64,000 bases of DNA from Methylobacterium oryzihabitans (GTDB lineage: Bacteria > Pseudomonadota > Alphaproteobacteria > Rhizobiales > Beijerinckiaceae): the NCBI RefSeq assembly GCF_004004555.2, contig NZ_SACP01000017.1, positions 1 through 64,000 of the forward strand. The letters are read 5' to 3'. Both the position numbers and the translations under genes were made by a program. This document shows, piece after piece, positions 50,452 through 58,717 of the stretch. Positions within the stretch are counted from its first letter, which is position 1, and each line of letters opens with the position of its first letter. The notes under the pieces were generated by a model, which saw only the letters and a program-made list of their open reading frames with translations, ran no database searches and was not told the origin of the DNA.

Positions 50452-53127
50452 TCAGCCGAGTGCAGCACCGCCCGCCGCCGCGAGGGGCTCGCCGGGTGCG
50501 GCCTCGGGTCGGGCGGGCGGCGCGTCCGCCGTCCCCACCACGGTGTTGCGCTCGGTGCGCAGCACGAGGTCGAACGGCCGGTCCGGCGGCAGGCCGCGCT
50601 CGTCGGGCAGGCACACCACGAGGCCGCGGCCGGCGCAGGCGGCGCGCAGGCGCGTCAGGCCGGCCTGGATCTCCGCCGGGCCGCGCTCCTCGAGCGGGAT
50701 GCCGATCACCATGAGGTCGGGCCGGCGCACGAGGCAGCGGGCGATGTCGATCGCCACGCGCTCGGCCGGCGAGAAGGCGCCCTCGCGGGTGGCGAGGCTG
50801 CTCTCGGCGGCGCGGGGATCGACCCGGCTGGCGAGGCCGAGGCGGTAGACCGTCCGCTCCAGCCCGCGCTCGGCGAGGACCTGCCGCATCAGGGTCCGCA
50901 CCCGCGCGCCGGCCCCGGCCTCGCCCTGTGCGATGCGGCCGAACAGCAGGTTCTCCTCCAGGCTCGCCGCGGCGGTGACCTGATCCGGGTCGTAGAACTC
51001 GACCGCGTGACGCAGGGAGGCCGGCAGCAGCGACGCGAAGGTGCGCCGGGCCGCCACCAGCCGCCCCTCGAAGGCGTCGTCGATGAGGCCGAAGCGGTGG
51101 CGGATCTCGCTGTAGCGCAGGGACAGGCCGATCAGCCGGGCGCGGTCGCGCTGCCCGGCCGGCCCCCGGCGCCAGCCGGTCGCCTCGGGCTGGCGCGCCA
51201 CCAGATCCTCGAAGAAGCCGCGCTCCGAGGCCGGAAACAGCGAGAAGTCCTCGAACAGCGGGTGGTCGTCGGGCAGGTCGGAGAAGATCTCGGCCGAGGC
51301 GCGGGCGATGGAGAGGCCCATCTCGGCCATCGGCCGGGTCAGGCCCTCGGCCTCCAGCACCGCCCGGGTGAAGGGGTGGCCGGCGAGCTGCGCCTCCGAG
51401 AAGGTGGCGCCGACCGGCTCGCCGAACAGCAGGTTCTCGCCCACCGTCGCCTGCCGGTTGTAGCGGCCGGGATCGAACGACTCGATCAGGTGGGCCGCGC
51501 CCTCCCGCGCCAGGGCCTCGCGCAGGGCGATCCGGGTCTCGACGATCGCCGCCACCGTCGCCGGGTCGAGGGTGCGGGCGACCTGGTTGGCGAGGCCGCG
51601 GGCGTAGACCAGCCGGTTGAGGCCGGTCACCGTGAGCGCCTCGACCAGCCGCTCCTCGAGGTGGGCGGCCTGCGGCGGCGGCGCCTCCGCGGCGGCGTCC
51701 GGCACCGTGCCGTCCGCGAAGGCGAGGTCGCCGTAGAGCAGGTTCTGGAGCAGGCTGCCGGCCATCAGCACCGGCTCGCCGCCGACATAGGCGAGGCGGC
51801 GGGCGCGCTCGGCCGGGTCGGTGCGGCGCAGGTCGGTCCCGGCATAGGTCACGGCGCCGACCGTCGGTTCGAGCTGTCCGGTGAACAGGGCCGCCAGCAC
51901 CCGGCCGCCGCTGCCGGGCGGGCCGACGATCGCGACGTGGGCCGGCAGGGTCAGGGCGAAGTCAAGCCCGGTCAGGCGCTCGCCGGAGGCCGGATCGTAG
52001 GCGGCGACCCCCGACAGGACGAGGGCGCCCTCGGCCGGCAGCGGAAGGAACGGCCCGGTGCGGCGGGCGTTGCGGGCGCGGCCCTCCAGGGCGGCGACGA
52101 GCCGGGCGATCTCCCGGAACGCCGGCAGGGCGGCCTGCCGCAGCTCCCCCTGGCGCAGCAGCGTCGCGATGAGGCTCGCGGCGAGCGTCAGCGCCCCCAG
52201 CAGCGCCGCCAGGCCGCCGGCGCTGACCCCCGGCCCCTCGCCCCGCCACAGGGCGGTGGCGATCACGGTGGTCGGCAGCAGCACGGTTAGCGCCAGCGCC
52301 GGCGCGCGTGCCCGGGCGAGGGCGAGTTCGGCCCGCGCCAGCGCCCGCCGCGCCGCCGTCGCGGCGTGGCCGAGGCGCGCGGTCTCGAACGAGCCGGTGC
52401 CGTGCGCCCGCACCGCCGGCAGCCGGCGCACGAGGTCGCCGAGGGCGAGCGCGATCGCCTCCGCCTCCTGGCCGCGCAGGGTCGCCCGGCGCCGGCCGCG
52501 GGCGAGCAGCAGCAGGCGCGCCAGGGTGATGGCGACGAGCCCGACCGCGGCGGCGGCCACCAGCCGCGGCGCCACCACCGCCGCGACCGCGGCAGCGAGC
52601 AGCGCCGCGCCGCCCGCCAGGGCCGGGACCAGGATCCCGACTGCCAGCAGCCCGTCGACGCTGCGCAGTCCCTCGCCGACCTGCGCCGCCAGCGCCCGCG
52701 CCTCCTCGCGCCCGGCCGGGCCCGAGCCGAGGATCGCCGCCGTCGCCCGCTCGCGCAGGTGGCGCACGGCGTGCCCCTGGGCGGCGAAGCACAGCCGCCC
52801 GACGACCCAGCCGAGCCCCGCCAGGGCCAGCGCGATCGCCGCGAGCCCGCCGAGCGCCCAGGCCGCCAGCATCCCGTCGGCGAGCGGCCAGCCGCGGACG
52901 AGCGTCAGGATGCCGCCGCCGAGGCGGTCCGGCAGCGGCAGGTGCAGGTGCAGGAAGTTCGCCCGCTCGGACGGATCGCGGCCGCCGAGCAGGTCGTCGA
53001 CGAGGTCGCGCAGCAGCATCAGCCCGAGCCCGACCAGCGGCCCGCCGAGGCCGACCGCCGTCACGATGGCGGCGGCGTGCTGGCGCGGTGCGGTGCGCCA
53101 CGCGAAGGCGACGGGGTCACGGTCCAT
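50452..53127 (-). CDS. ABC exporter-like protein with degenerate ATPase
   Basis: 891 aa from ATG 53127. Residues 20-330 are an exporter-type membrane domain (six hydrophobic segments). The nucleotide-binding part starts near 366 but Walker A reads GPPGSGGRV (no Lys), the signature reads FSPAERVAID instead of LSGGQ, and Walker B reads DLMVIGIP without the Asp-Glu pair. The region between Walker A and signature is expanded to about 380 residues and holds three modules each starting with (E/Q)NLL(F/Y)G (462, 564, 725) followed by GL-x-R/L-x-V/M-Y...GLA. Unlikely to hydrolyse ATP normally. Substrate and role unknown; shares a promoter region with the 53353 gene. Confidence 0.75.
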   Translation of the reverse strand: MDRDPVAFAWRTAPRQHAAAIVTAVGLGGPLVGLGLMLLRDLVDDLLGGRDPSERANFLHLHLPLPDRLGGGILTLVRGWPLADGMLAAWALGGLAAIALALAGLGWVVGRLCFAAQGHAVRHLRERATAAILGSGPAGREEARALAAQVGEGLRSVDGLLAVGILVPALAGGAALLAAAVAAVVAPRLVAAAAVGLVAITLARLLLLARGRRRATLRGQEAEAIALALGDLVRRLPAVRAHGTGSFETARLGHAATAARRALARAELALARARAPALALTVLLPTTVIATALWRGEGPGVSAGGLAALLGALTLAASLIATLLRQGELRQAALPAFREIARLVAALEGRARNARRTGPFLPLPAEGALVLSGVAAYDPASGERLTGLDFALTLPAHVAIVGPPGSGGRVLAALFTGQLEPTVGAVTYAGTDLRRTDPAERARRLAYVGGEPVLMAGSLLQNLLYGDLAFADGTVPDAAAEAPPPQAAHLEERLVEALTVTGLNRLVYARGLANQVARTLDPATVAAIVETRIALREALAREGAAHLIESFDPGRYNRQATVGENLLFGEPVGATFSEAQLAGHPFTRAVLEAEGLTRPMAEMGLSIARASAEIFSDLPDDHPLFEDFSLFPASERGFFEDLVARQPEATGWRRGPAGQRDRARLIGLSLRYSEIRHRFGLIDDAFEGRLVAARRTFASLLPASLRHAVEFYDPDQVTAAASLEENLLFGRIAQGEAGAGARVRTLMRQVLAERGLERTVYRLGLASRVDPRAAESSLATREGAFSPAERVAIDIARCLVRRPDLMVIGIPLEERGPAEIQAGLTRLRAACAGRGLVVCLPDERGLPPDRPFDLVLRTERNTVVGTADAPPARPEAAPGEPLAAAGGAALG

Positions 53128-53278
53128 CGGCGGCCTTGTGCGGGCCGACCCCTGCGCCGGGAATGGAAGCCCGGTGCAGCGGGCGGCGGAATCGGACCTG
53201 CGGCTTAGAGGATCGCCGGAGTGGGGGAAAGCTGCGCTCCGCCCGACCCGGCCGGCGAGCGGCCGCTCGCCGCGTCGC

Positions 53279-53308
53279 TTGACTCGCAGTTTCAAATCAT
53301 TCTAATTC
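53279..53308 (+). promoter_or_regulatory. Sigma-70-like promoter with Irr-box-like dyad
   Basis: TTGACT at 53279 and TAATTC at 53303 with an 18-base spacer, 45 bases before the small four-Cys gene. Within it, read on the minus strand, TTAGAATGATTTGAA resembles the dyad of Rhizobiales iron-control elements (TTAGAA-N3-TTCTAA) with two mismatches. This AT-rich patch stands out in the very GC-rich surroundings. Confidence 0.4.
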
Positions 53309-53352
53309 GCAACTGAGGCCGGCGGAGCAGCCGGCCACGACAGGAGAGCCCG

Positions 53353-53562
53353 ATGGCCACCACGACCAGCGCCCAGTGCCGGAGCTGCCGGTTCTACGAC
53401 GACCACAAGCTGAACGGCGCCGCCGCGCAGGGCGACGAGGGCCTGTGCCGGTTCAACCCGCCGGTGAGCCAGCCGGGACCCCAGGATCATGGCCTGTGGC
53501 CGGTGGTCTCGGCCGGCGACTGGTGCGGCCACTTCTCGCCGGAGATCAGCGCCGCCGAGTAG
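53353..53562 (+). CDS. Small four-cysteine protein
   Basis: 69 aa with CAGGAGAGCCCG before the ATG. Cysteines: CRSCRFYD (9, 12), LCRFNPPV (32) and DWCGHFSP (58), four in total, spaced as for a zinc ribbon or small Fe-S site; conserved WPVV and GDWCG. No DNA-binding or enzyme motif. Widespread short orphan family in Rhizobiales, function unknown. It has its own promoter (53279) and a terminator-like hairpin at 53581-53617, so it is a separate transcription unit. Confidence 0.75.
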   Translation: MATTTSAQCRSCRFYDDHKLNGAAAQGDEGLCRFNPPVSQPGPQDHGLWPVVSAGDWCGHFSPEISAAE

Positions 53563-53580
53563 GCGCGACGTCCCGACCTG

Positions 53581-53617
53581 CGACGACCGGGGCCAGCCGC
53601 GAGGCTGGCCTTCGTCG
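53581..53617 (+). terminator. Hairpin after the four-Cys gene
   Basis: CGACGA-CCGG-GGCCAGCC-GCGA-GGCTGGCC-T-TCGTCG: an 8-pair GC core extended by six more pairs, then TT. Terminator-like, 18 bases after the stop codon. Confidence 0.6.
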
Positions 53618-53854
53618 TTCCGGGCCTCCGGAGAGGCCGCGCGCCGCCGGCCGGGCCCCTGCGCGGGAGGCGACCATGGGTCCGATCCACGCCAAAACTG
53701 TCGATTGCCTTCCCCGCGGGATTTTCAGCACATCAGGGTCTGAAGGTTGAAATCGCGCCGTCACCGGAAGACATCGACGCCCCGTCGGCGACAGATAATC
53801 TTAACGTTGCGCGGTTTGAATGACGTAGAGGAACGAGCAGACCAAGGATCGATC

Positions 53855-54307
53855 ATGTGGCGGAACACCGCAGGCGACGGCACGTCCGGGATCCGGATGC
53901 TATCGGACGACCCCTCCGCGGAGCGCCGACGCCCCCCGACGGTCGCGCCCTCGCCGACCGGAGCGGGCGACGAGCGGGTCCGCGTCCTGCGGCCGATCAT
54001 GAATCTCGCGCAATGCGAGCAGGTGGTCCGGCAGATGGGCGAGCAGATCCGCCTCGGCGTCGATCTCGGCTCGCGGCGCGGCCACATCGCCGAACTCCAT
54101 GCCAGCCTCCTGACGTGCTACGCCGACGCCGAGGCGAGCCTCGCCGCCGCCCGCGTCCTCGTGGCCGGCGACACGCCGGAACGGTGCCAGATGCAGCAGC
54201 TCTGCGACCGGCTGCACGAGGAACTGGCCGCGTCGCGGGCCGGCCTGGAAGCGGCCCTGAGCGGCCTCGATGCCGCGGGAGCGGGTCCTCAGGCCAGCGA
54301 CTTGTAG
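53855..54307 (+). CDS. Hypothetical protein, 150 aa
   Basis: Starts ATG 53855 with CAAGGATCGATC before it. N-terminal 45 residues are Arg/Pro-rich and probably disordered; the rest is a helical domain (LAQCEQVVRQMGEQIRLGVD, HASLLTCYADAEASLAAARV, LCDRLHEELAASRAGLEAAL) that could form a small helical bundle. No catalytic motif. Single gene, its last 19 bases overlap the convergent GNAT gene. Function unknown. Confidence 0.6.
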   Translation: MWRNTAGDGTSGIRMLSDDPSAERRRPPTVAPSPTGAGDERVRVLRPIMNLAQCEQVVRQMGEQIRLGVDLGSRRGHIAELHASLLTCYADAEASLAAARVLVAGDTPERCQMQQLCDRLHEELAASRAGLEAALSGLDAAGAGPQASDL

Positions 54308-54819
54308 AACACCGTGGTTGCCGCGAGGCGCCCGTCCGGGCGGTAGGCGTGGTCCGGCACGGTGCCGACCGGAACCCAGCCGCAGGCGCGGTAGAGCCGG
54401 TCCCCGGCGCTGCCGGTCTCGGTGTCGAGCATCAGCAGGGTGCGGCCGGCCGCCCGGGCCTGCGCCTCCGCGGCGGCGAGCAGGCGGCGGCCGAGCCCCC
54501 GCCGGCGCTGCGCCGAATGGACCAGCATCTTGCCGATCTCGGCCCGGTGCGTGGCGTTGGGCTGGGGCGCGAAGGCGAGCACCACGGTGCCGACGAGGCG
54601 CTCCCCGTCGAAGGCCGCGACGAGCCGCCGTTCGCCGTCGCGCAGGCCCGGCAACTGGCCGCGCCAGAACGCTTCGGCCTCCGCGGGACCGAAGCCGGCC
54701 AGGAAGTTGACCGAGGCGCCGTGCGCGACGGCGTCGACCAGGATCTCCGCGAGGTCGCCGAGCCGCGCCTCGGCCTCCTCCGCCGGCACCGGCCGGATCA
54801 TGGTGTCCTGGGCGGTCAT
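54289..54819 (-). CDS. GNAT family N-acetyltransferase
   Basis: 176 aa: acetyl-CoA-binding motif A in IGKMLVHSAQRRRGLGRRLLA (Q/RxxGxG/A), preceded by RLVGTVVLAFAP and followed by LMLDTETGSAGDRLYRACGWVPVGT. Transfers an acetyl group to an unknown amine acceptor; the overall pattern resembles antibiotic- or toxin-detoxifying GNATs. Its ATG overlaps the stop of the XRE-cupin regulator by four bases, so it is co-translated with it and probably under its control. Confidence 0.9.
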   Translation of the reverse strand: MTAQDTMIRPVPAEEAEARLGDLAEILVDAVAHGASVNFLAGFGPAEAEAFWRGQLPGLRDGERRLVAAFDGERLVGTVVLAFAPQPNATHRAEIGKMLVHSAQRRRGLGRRLLAAAEAQARAAGRTLLMLDTETGSAGDRLYRACGWVPVGTVPDHAYRPDGRLAATTVFYKSLA

Positions 54820-55391
54820 GGTCGGGAGGCTCCGTGGCTGAGGATGACGGCGTAGCGCACCGGCTGCGCCGTCGGGTTGCGGAACACGACGGGCCGGTCG
54901 AAGCGCATCAGCAGGCAGTCGCCGGTCGCGAGGCTCACGGGCTCGCCGTCGAGGTCGACCTCCAGGGTGCCGTCGAGCACCCAGACGTGCTGGTCGGCGC
55001 CGGGCAGGCGCCGGTTGTCGAACGCGACGGTGGCGCCGGCCGGAAACACGATCTCGGCGATGTCGACCGCCGAGCCGGTTCCGGACGGCGACACAGCCCG
55101 GCGCAGGTAGCCCGAGCCGGGATCGCGCCAGAGCGGCTGCGCGTCCCGTCGCAGCAGGGGGCTCGCCGCCGTCTCGGCCTCGGCGAACAGCCGCGACAGG
55201 GCGATGCCGAGCCCGCCGCAGACCTTGCCGAGGAGCTGTGCGGTCGGGCTCGATTCGCCGCGCTCGATCCGCGACAGCATCGCCCGGCTCACCTCCGCCC
55301 GCTGGGCGAGCCCGTCGAGGGACAGGTTGCGTTCGGCGCGCAGGGCGCGGATGCGGGCGCCGAGGCGCCCGTCGAGGCCGGGATCGCTCAT
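54816..55391 (-). CDS. XRE-type regulator with cupin domain
   Basis: 191 aa. N-terminal helix-turn-helix (ARIRALRAERNLSLDGLAQR, AEVSRAMLSRIERGESSPTAQ), C-terminal cupin_2 barrel (VFPAGATVAFDNRR, DQHVWVLDGTLEVDLDGEPV, LATGDCLLMRF). Typical of regulators that sense a small amine or sugar and control an adjacent catabolic or detoxifying gene, here the GNAT gene. Likely autoregulatory: three ATAT units spaced 10-11 bases precede its start. Confidence 0.9.
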   Translation of the reverse strand: MSDPGLDGRLGARIRALRAERNLSLDGLAQRAEVSRAMLSRIERGESSPTAQLLGKVCGGLGIALSRLFAEAETAASPLLRRDAQPLWRDPGSGYLRRAVSPSGTGSAVDIAEIVFPAGATVAFDNRRLPGADQHVWVLDGTLEVDLDGEPVSLATGDCLLMRFDRPVVFRNPTAQPVRYAVILSHGASRP

Positions 55392-55425
55392 ATCCGCAGC
55401 ATATCGTCCAATATCTTGGAATCAA
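55392..55425 (-). promoter_or_regulatory. Possible operator: three phased ATAT repeats
   Basis: Reading toward the regulator gene: AGATATTGGACGATATGCTG and then CGGATATG at the start codon. ATAT recurs with 10-11 base spacing, about one helical turn, immediately before the XRE-cupin start. Reasonable for autoregulation but too short to be certain. Confidence 0.3.
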
Positions 55426-55465
55426 GCGGCGGGTTCGAGCGCGGCCGGGCCGCGGGTCCCTTCCG

Positions 55466-56044
55466 TCAGCCGGACTGCCCGGGCAACGCCGGCACGCCGA
55501 GCCGTTCGGCGATCTCGGCCACGATCTCCCGCGGCGTCCCGCCGACCGAGACCACGAGCGGGTTCTCGTCGGCGCCCGGCTCCTCCAGGGTGCGGAACTG
55601 GCTGTCGAGCAGGGTCGTCGGCATGAAGTGGCCGTGCCGCGCGGTCATGCGCCGGCCGATCACCTCGCGCTCGCCCTTGAGGTAGACGAGGCGCACGTCG
55701 GGCCGGTCGCCGATCAGCACGGAGCGGTAGGCGCGCCGGAGCGACGAGCACGCCACGACTCCGCCCGGGCCCCGGCCCCCGGCGCTCGCCGCCCGCGTCG
55801 CGTCGATCCAGGTGGCGATCGCGCCGAGCCAGGGCCAGCGGTCCTCGTCGGTGAGGGGAGTGCCGGCCTGCATCTTCGCGACGTTGGCCGCCGGGTGGAA
55901 GTCGTCGCCGTCGGCGAATTCCCAGTCGAGGCGGCCGGCGAGCAGGCTCGCCACCGTGGTCTTGCCCGAGCCCGACACGCCCATCACCACGACGACCCTC
56001 GGGGGCGTCCCGCGCCGCTGCGCATCCGTGCCGCTCTCGTGCAT
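55466..56044 (-). CDS. Gluconokinase (GntK type)
   Basis: 192 aa of the thermoresistant gluconokinase family: VVVVMGVSGSGKTTVASLLAG (Walker A), FADGDDFHPAANVAKMQAG with the substrate Asp-His pair, PLTDEDRWPWLGAI, VVACSSLRRAYRSVL and HFMPTTLLDSQFRTLEEP. Phosphorylates gluconate to 6-phosphogluconate in the cytosol. Single gene; the transporter and dehydratase usually seen with it are not in the window. Convergent-facing gap with repeats downstream on its upstream side. Confidence 0.93.
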   Translation of the reverse strand: MHESGTDAQRRGTPPRVVVVMGVSGSGKTTVASLLAGRLDWEFADGDDFHPAANVAKMQAGTPLTDEDRWPWLGAIATWIDATRAASAGGRGPGGVVACSSLRRAYRSVLIGDRPDVRLVYLKGEREVIGRRMTARHGHFMPTTLLDSQFRTLEEPGADENPLVVSVGGTPREIVAEIAERLGVPALPGQSG

Positions 56045-56213
56045 CGCCGTCGCTCCTCCCCGGTCCGCCGCGGCTCGCTGGCCGGGCGGGACCGGACGCT
56101 CCTATCCCACCGCGCCCGCCCGGGGTAGCAGGCACCTCATACCAACGGCCCAAGATGCTGACGCATCGACGCGATCCCGGACAGGTCCGAGATCGACGGG
56201 GCCGTTGACCCAA

Positions 56214-56253
56214 CTCGAGTTTTTGCCAACCAAACGCTTGGCAAAAACTCGAG
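56214..56253. repeat. 16-bp perfect inverted repeat, 8-base loop
   Basis: CTCGAGTTTTTGCCAA at 56214-56229 and its exact complement at 56238-56253 with spacer CCAAACGC. The 8-base spacer equals that of the dispersed repeat at 3165, but the sequence is different. Not followed by a T-run; sits 170 bases upstream of gluconokinase. Confidence 0.8.
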
Positions 56254-56393
56254 AACGGAACCAAAGGTCGTTTTCAACGACCGTTGCTATCAGTTGCACG
56301 CCGGCTTCGCGGTCCCTTGCGGATGAAGTGGGGTCGAGGTTTTTCTGCACCCGTTGCAGCCATCGAAGAGAGTTTTCGTCCCCGCGCGGGTCC

Positions 56394-56543
56394 CCCTCTC
56401 CCGAGTGGGAGAGGGGACAGGGGTGAGGGTGGCTCGGGTTCAGAATCAAGCACCAAGCGTCGAGCTGGGCAGCTCGACCGTTTGTGATGGATCCTGAGCC
56501 GTCTCCACCCTCACCCCTACCCCTCTCCCACCCGGGAGAGGGG
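56394..56543. repeat. Long palindromic intergenic element (150 bp)
   Basis: Arms of about 50 bases: CCCCTCTCCCGAGTGGGAGA...GGGGTGAGGGTGG on the left and the near-complement ending ...CCTCTCCCACCCGGGAGAGG on the right, with an apex hairpin CGAGCT-GGGC-AGCTCG at 56461-56476. The arms themselves contain small hairpins. It occupies most of the 553-base gap (56045-56597), which holds no gene that I can support. Confidence 0.75.
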
Positions 56544-56597
56544 ATCCCACGCTCACAAATTAAGATTTAAAATCAATGCTTTGAAGCCGATTTCCAT

Positions 56598-58073
56598 TTA
56601 GCGGGCGAGCACCTGGGCGGCGCGCCGGGTGCCGGCCACGGCGCCGGAGACCTGCCCGACCGCGCCCGAGATGGCGACGATGTTCTCCGAGATCGCGCTC
56701 ACCGCGTGGGCGGCCTCCTGCATGTTCTCCGACATGCTGCGGGTGACCGCGCTCTGCTCCTCCACCGCCGCCGCGGTGGCGACGACGTGGTCGCTGAGCG
56801 TCGCGACCGAGCCGCGGATCGAGTCGAGTGCCGCCACGACCTCCGCCGAGATCGTCTGGATGCCGCCGATCTCGGCGTTGATCTGGCCGGTGGCGTCGGC
56901 GGCCTGCCGGGCGAGGGTCTTCACCTCCTGGGCCACCACGGCGAAGCCGCGGCCCGCCTCGCCGGCCCGGGCCGCCTCGATGGTGGCGTTGAGCGCCAGA
57001 AGGTTGATCTGCGCCGCCACCGCGCTGATGAGGCCGGCGATCCCGGTCATGCCGCCGGCGGCCTCGGCTAGGCGGCGGGTGCGGGCGTCGGCCTCCTGGA
57101 CCCGGTCGGTGGCGTTGTCGGTGGCGGCGCGGGACTGGGCCATGCTGGCCGAGATCTCGGCCACCGACACCGCCAGCTCCTCGGAGGCCGCCGCCATCGT
57201 CTGGACGTTGGTGGCGGTGGTGCGCGCCGCGACGCCGGCCGAGGCGGATTCCGCCGCCGTCGAGGCGACCGCTCCGTCGATCTCCTGGAAGTTGCGGTCG
57301 ATCAGCGTCCTGAGGTCGGCCAGGAGCCGCACCTGGTCGCCGACGTCGGTGGCGAACTTGACCACCTTGGTCGGCCGCCCGGCGGCGTCGAGGATCGGCG
57401 TGTAGGCGGCCTGGATCCAGACCGGCCGGCCGCCCTTGCCGAGGCGGCGGTACTGCCCAGTCTGGTGGCGGCCCTGGCGCAGGGCGTCCCAGAACGCCGC
57501 ATACTCGGCGCCCGCCGCGTACTCCGCCTCGACGAACAGGCTGTGGTGGCGCCCCGCCACTTCGTCGGAGCGGTAGCCGACGAGCCCGAGGAAGACGTCG
57601 TTGGCCTCGAGGATCGTGCCGTCGAGGTTGAAGGCGATCACCCCTTGCGTCCGGCGGATCGCCGCGACCTGTCCGGCCCGGTCCGCCTCCTCGGCCTTGC
57701 GCGCCGTGATGTCGGTGGCGAACTTGACCACCCGGACCGGCCGGCCGGAGCGGTCGAGGACCGGATTGTACGACGCCTCGATCCACACCTCGCGCCCGCC
57801 CTTGGCGAGGCGCCGGTACTGCGCCGCCTCGAACTGCCCGGCGCGCAGGCGTGCCCAGAAGGCGTCGTAATCCGGCGTGTCCCGCTCGGCCGGATCGACG
57901 AACATCCGGTGATGCTGGCCGACGATCTCCGGCAGGGCGTAGCCGAGGGTGCGCAGGAAGGTCTCGTTGGCGGTGAGGATCCGGCCCGACAGGTCGAACT
58001 CGATCACCGCCTGGACCCGGTCGAGGGCGGCGAGCTTGGCGCGGAGGGCGGAGGAGGTCTGGAAGGCGAACAT
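56598..58073 (-). CDS. Soluble chemoreceptor with two PAS domains
   Basis: 491 aa, no signal or membrane segment. Two tandem PAS domains (about 20-140 and 145-265), each beginning like VIEFDLSGRILTANETFL and ending VRVVKFATDIT or TKVVKFATDVG, then a methyl-accepting signalling domain with tip INLLALNATIEAARAGEAGR and GFAVVAQEVKTLARQ. The double PAS layout is the cytosolic redox- or oxygen-sensing type; a haem or flavin cofactor is possible. Controls CheA in the cytoplasm. Single gene. Confidence 0.9.
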   Translation of the reverse strand: MFAFQTSSALRAKLAALDRVQAVIEFDLSGRILTANETFLRTLGYALPEIVGQHHRMFVDPAERDTPDYDAFWARLRAGQFEAAQYRRLAKGGREVWIEASYNPVLDRSGRPVRVVKFATDITARKAEEADRAGQVAAIRRTQGVIAFNLDGTILEANDVFLGLVGYRSDEVAGRHHSLFVEAEYAAGAEYAAFWDALRQGRHQTGQYRRLGKGGRPVWIQAAYTPILDAAGRPTKVVKFATDVGDQVRLLADLRTLIDRNFQEIDGAVASTAAESASAGVAARTTATNVQTMAAASEELAVSVAEISASMAQSRAATDNATDRVQEADARTRRLAEAAGGMTGIAGLISAVAAQINLLALNATIEAARAGEAGRGFAVVAQEVKTLARQAADATGQINAEIGGIQTISAEVVAALDSIRGSVATLSDHVVATAAAVEEQSAVTRSMSENMQEAAHAVSAISENIVAISGAVGQVSGAVAGTRRAAQVLAR

Positions 58074-58717
58074 GGATCATCCGCTCCGCGGCTGAACGCT
58101 CGGGTCTGTCGGGGTGTGCTCTTCGCGGCGGGCCGGGCCCGTCGCTGACGACCGAGTTGTACAATCTGGAGTTAAAGATGAGTGAGGCCGTTCGCGCACC
58201 CGCTGCCGCGGCCGCTCTGCGGACCGCCCGGGACGTCGACTTCCGATGTCCGGACGCATCGGATATCCCCCCGCGTCTCCCAAGGTCGCACCTGGTTTCT
58301 GGAAGGATCCGGACGCGACCGTCAGTCATCGTTCCTCTCTGACGACGCGTCAAAGGCGTCCGGACGGGCGCCGATCGTCTATCGGCGGGCGAGGCACGAT
58401 GCGGTGCCCCCGCCGGGGACGGGGGGATGATCCTGCCTCATCATCCCGGTGCGGTCGCCTGATGGCGTGATTTAACATTCGATAACCGCATCGGGTGAAA
58501 CCCCGTGCCGGACGGGATGTCGGTGGGAACCCGGACGTCGGCGGGTCGACCAAACCCGGTGGTTGCAGCGACGGGGAGCCGCCGGCCGCGGATGCGTCCC
58601 TCGCTTGACGCTCCCGTGCCCGCCCGATACCCCTTCGGCAGGTTACTCGTCAGTAGCGACCCTGCCGGAGAGCGAGCGAACGCGCTGCCCCCCGGACGAA
58701 GCATCGGGAGGATCGGC
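58074..58717. other. Intergenic, no gene seen
   Basis: 644 bases between the PAS chemoreceptor and the SDR gene. GC is lower near 58150-58190 (TTGTACAATCTGGAGTTAAAG), presumably the chemoreceptor promoter. A hairpin GGGATGAT...ATCATCCC lies at 58424-58447. A 61-codon frame at 58157 has a weak start and no recognisable composition, so I do not call it a gene. Confidence 0.5.

Noticed and set aside
58157..58342. 61-codon gene in the 58.1 kb gap
   Set aside because: Weak start region, no conserved composition, overlaps other chance frames.
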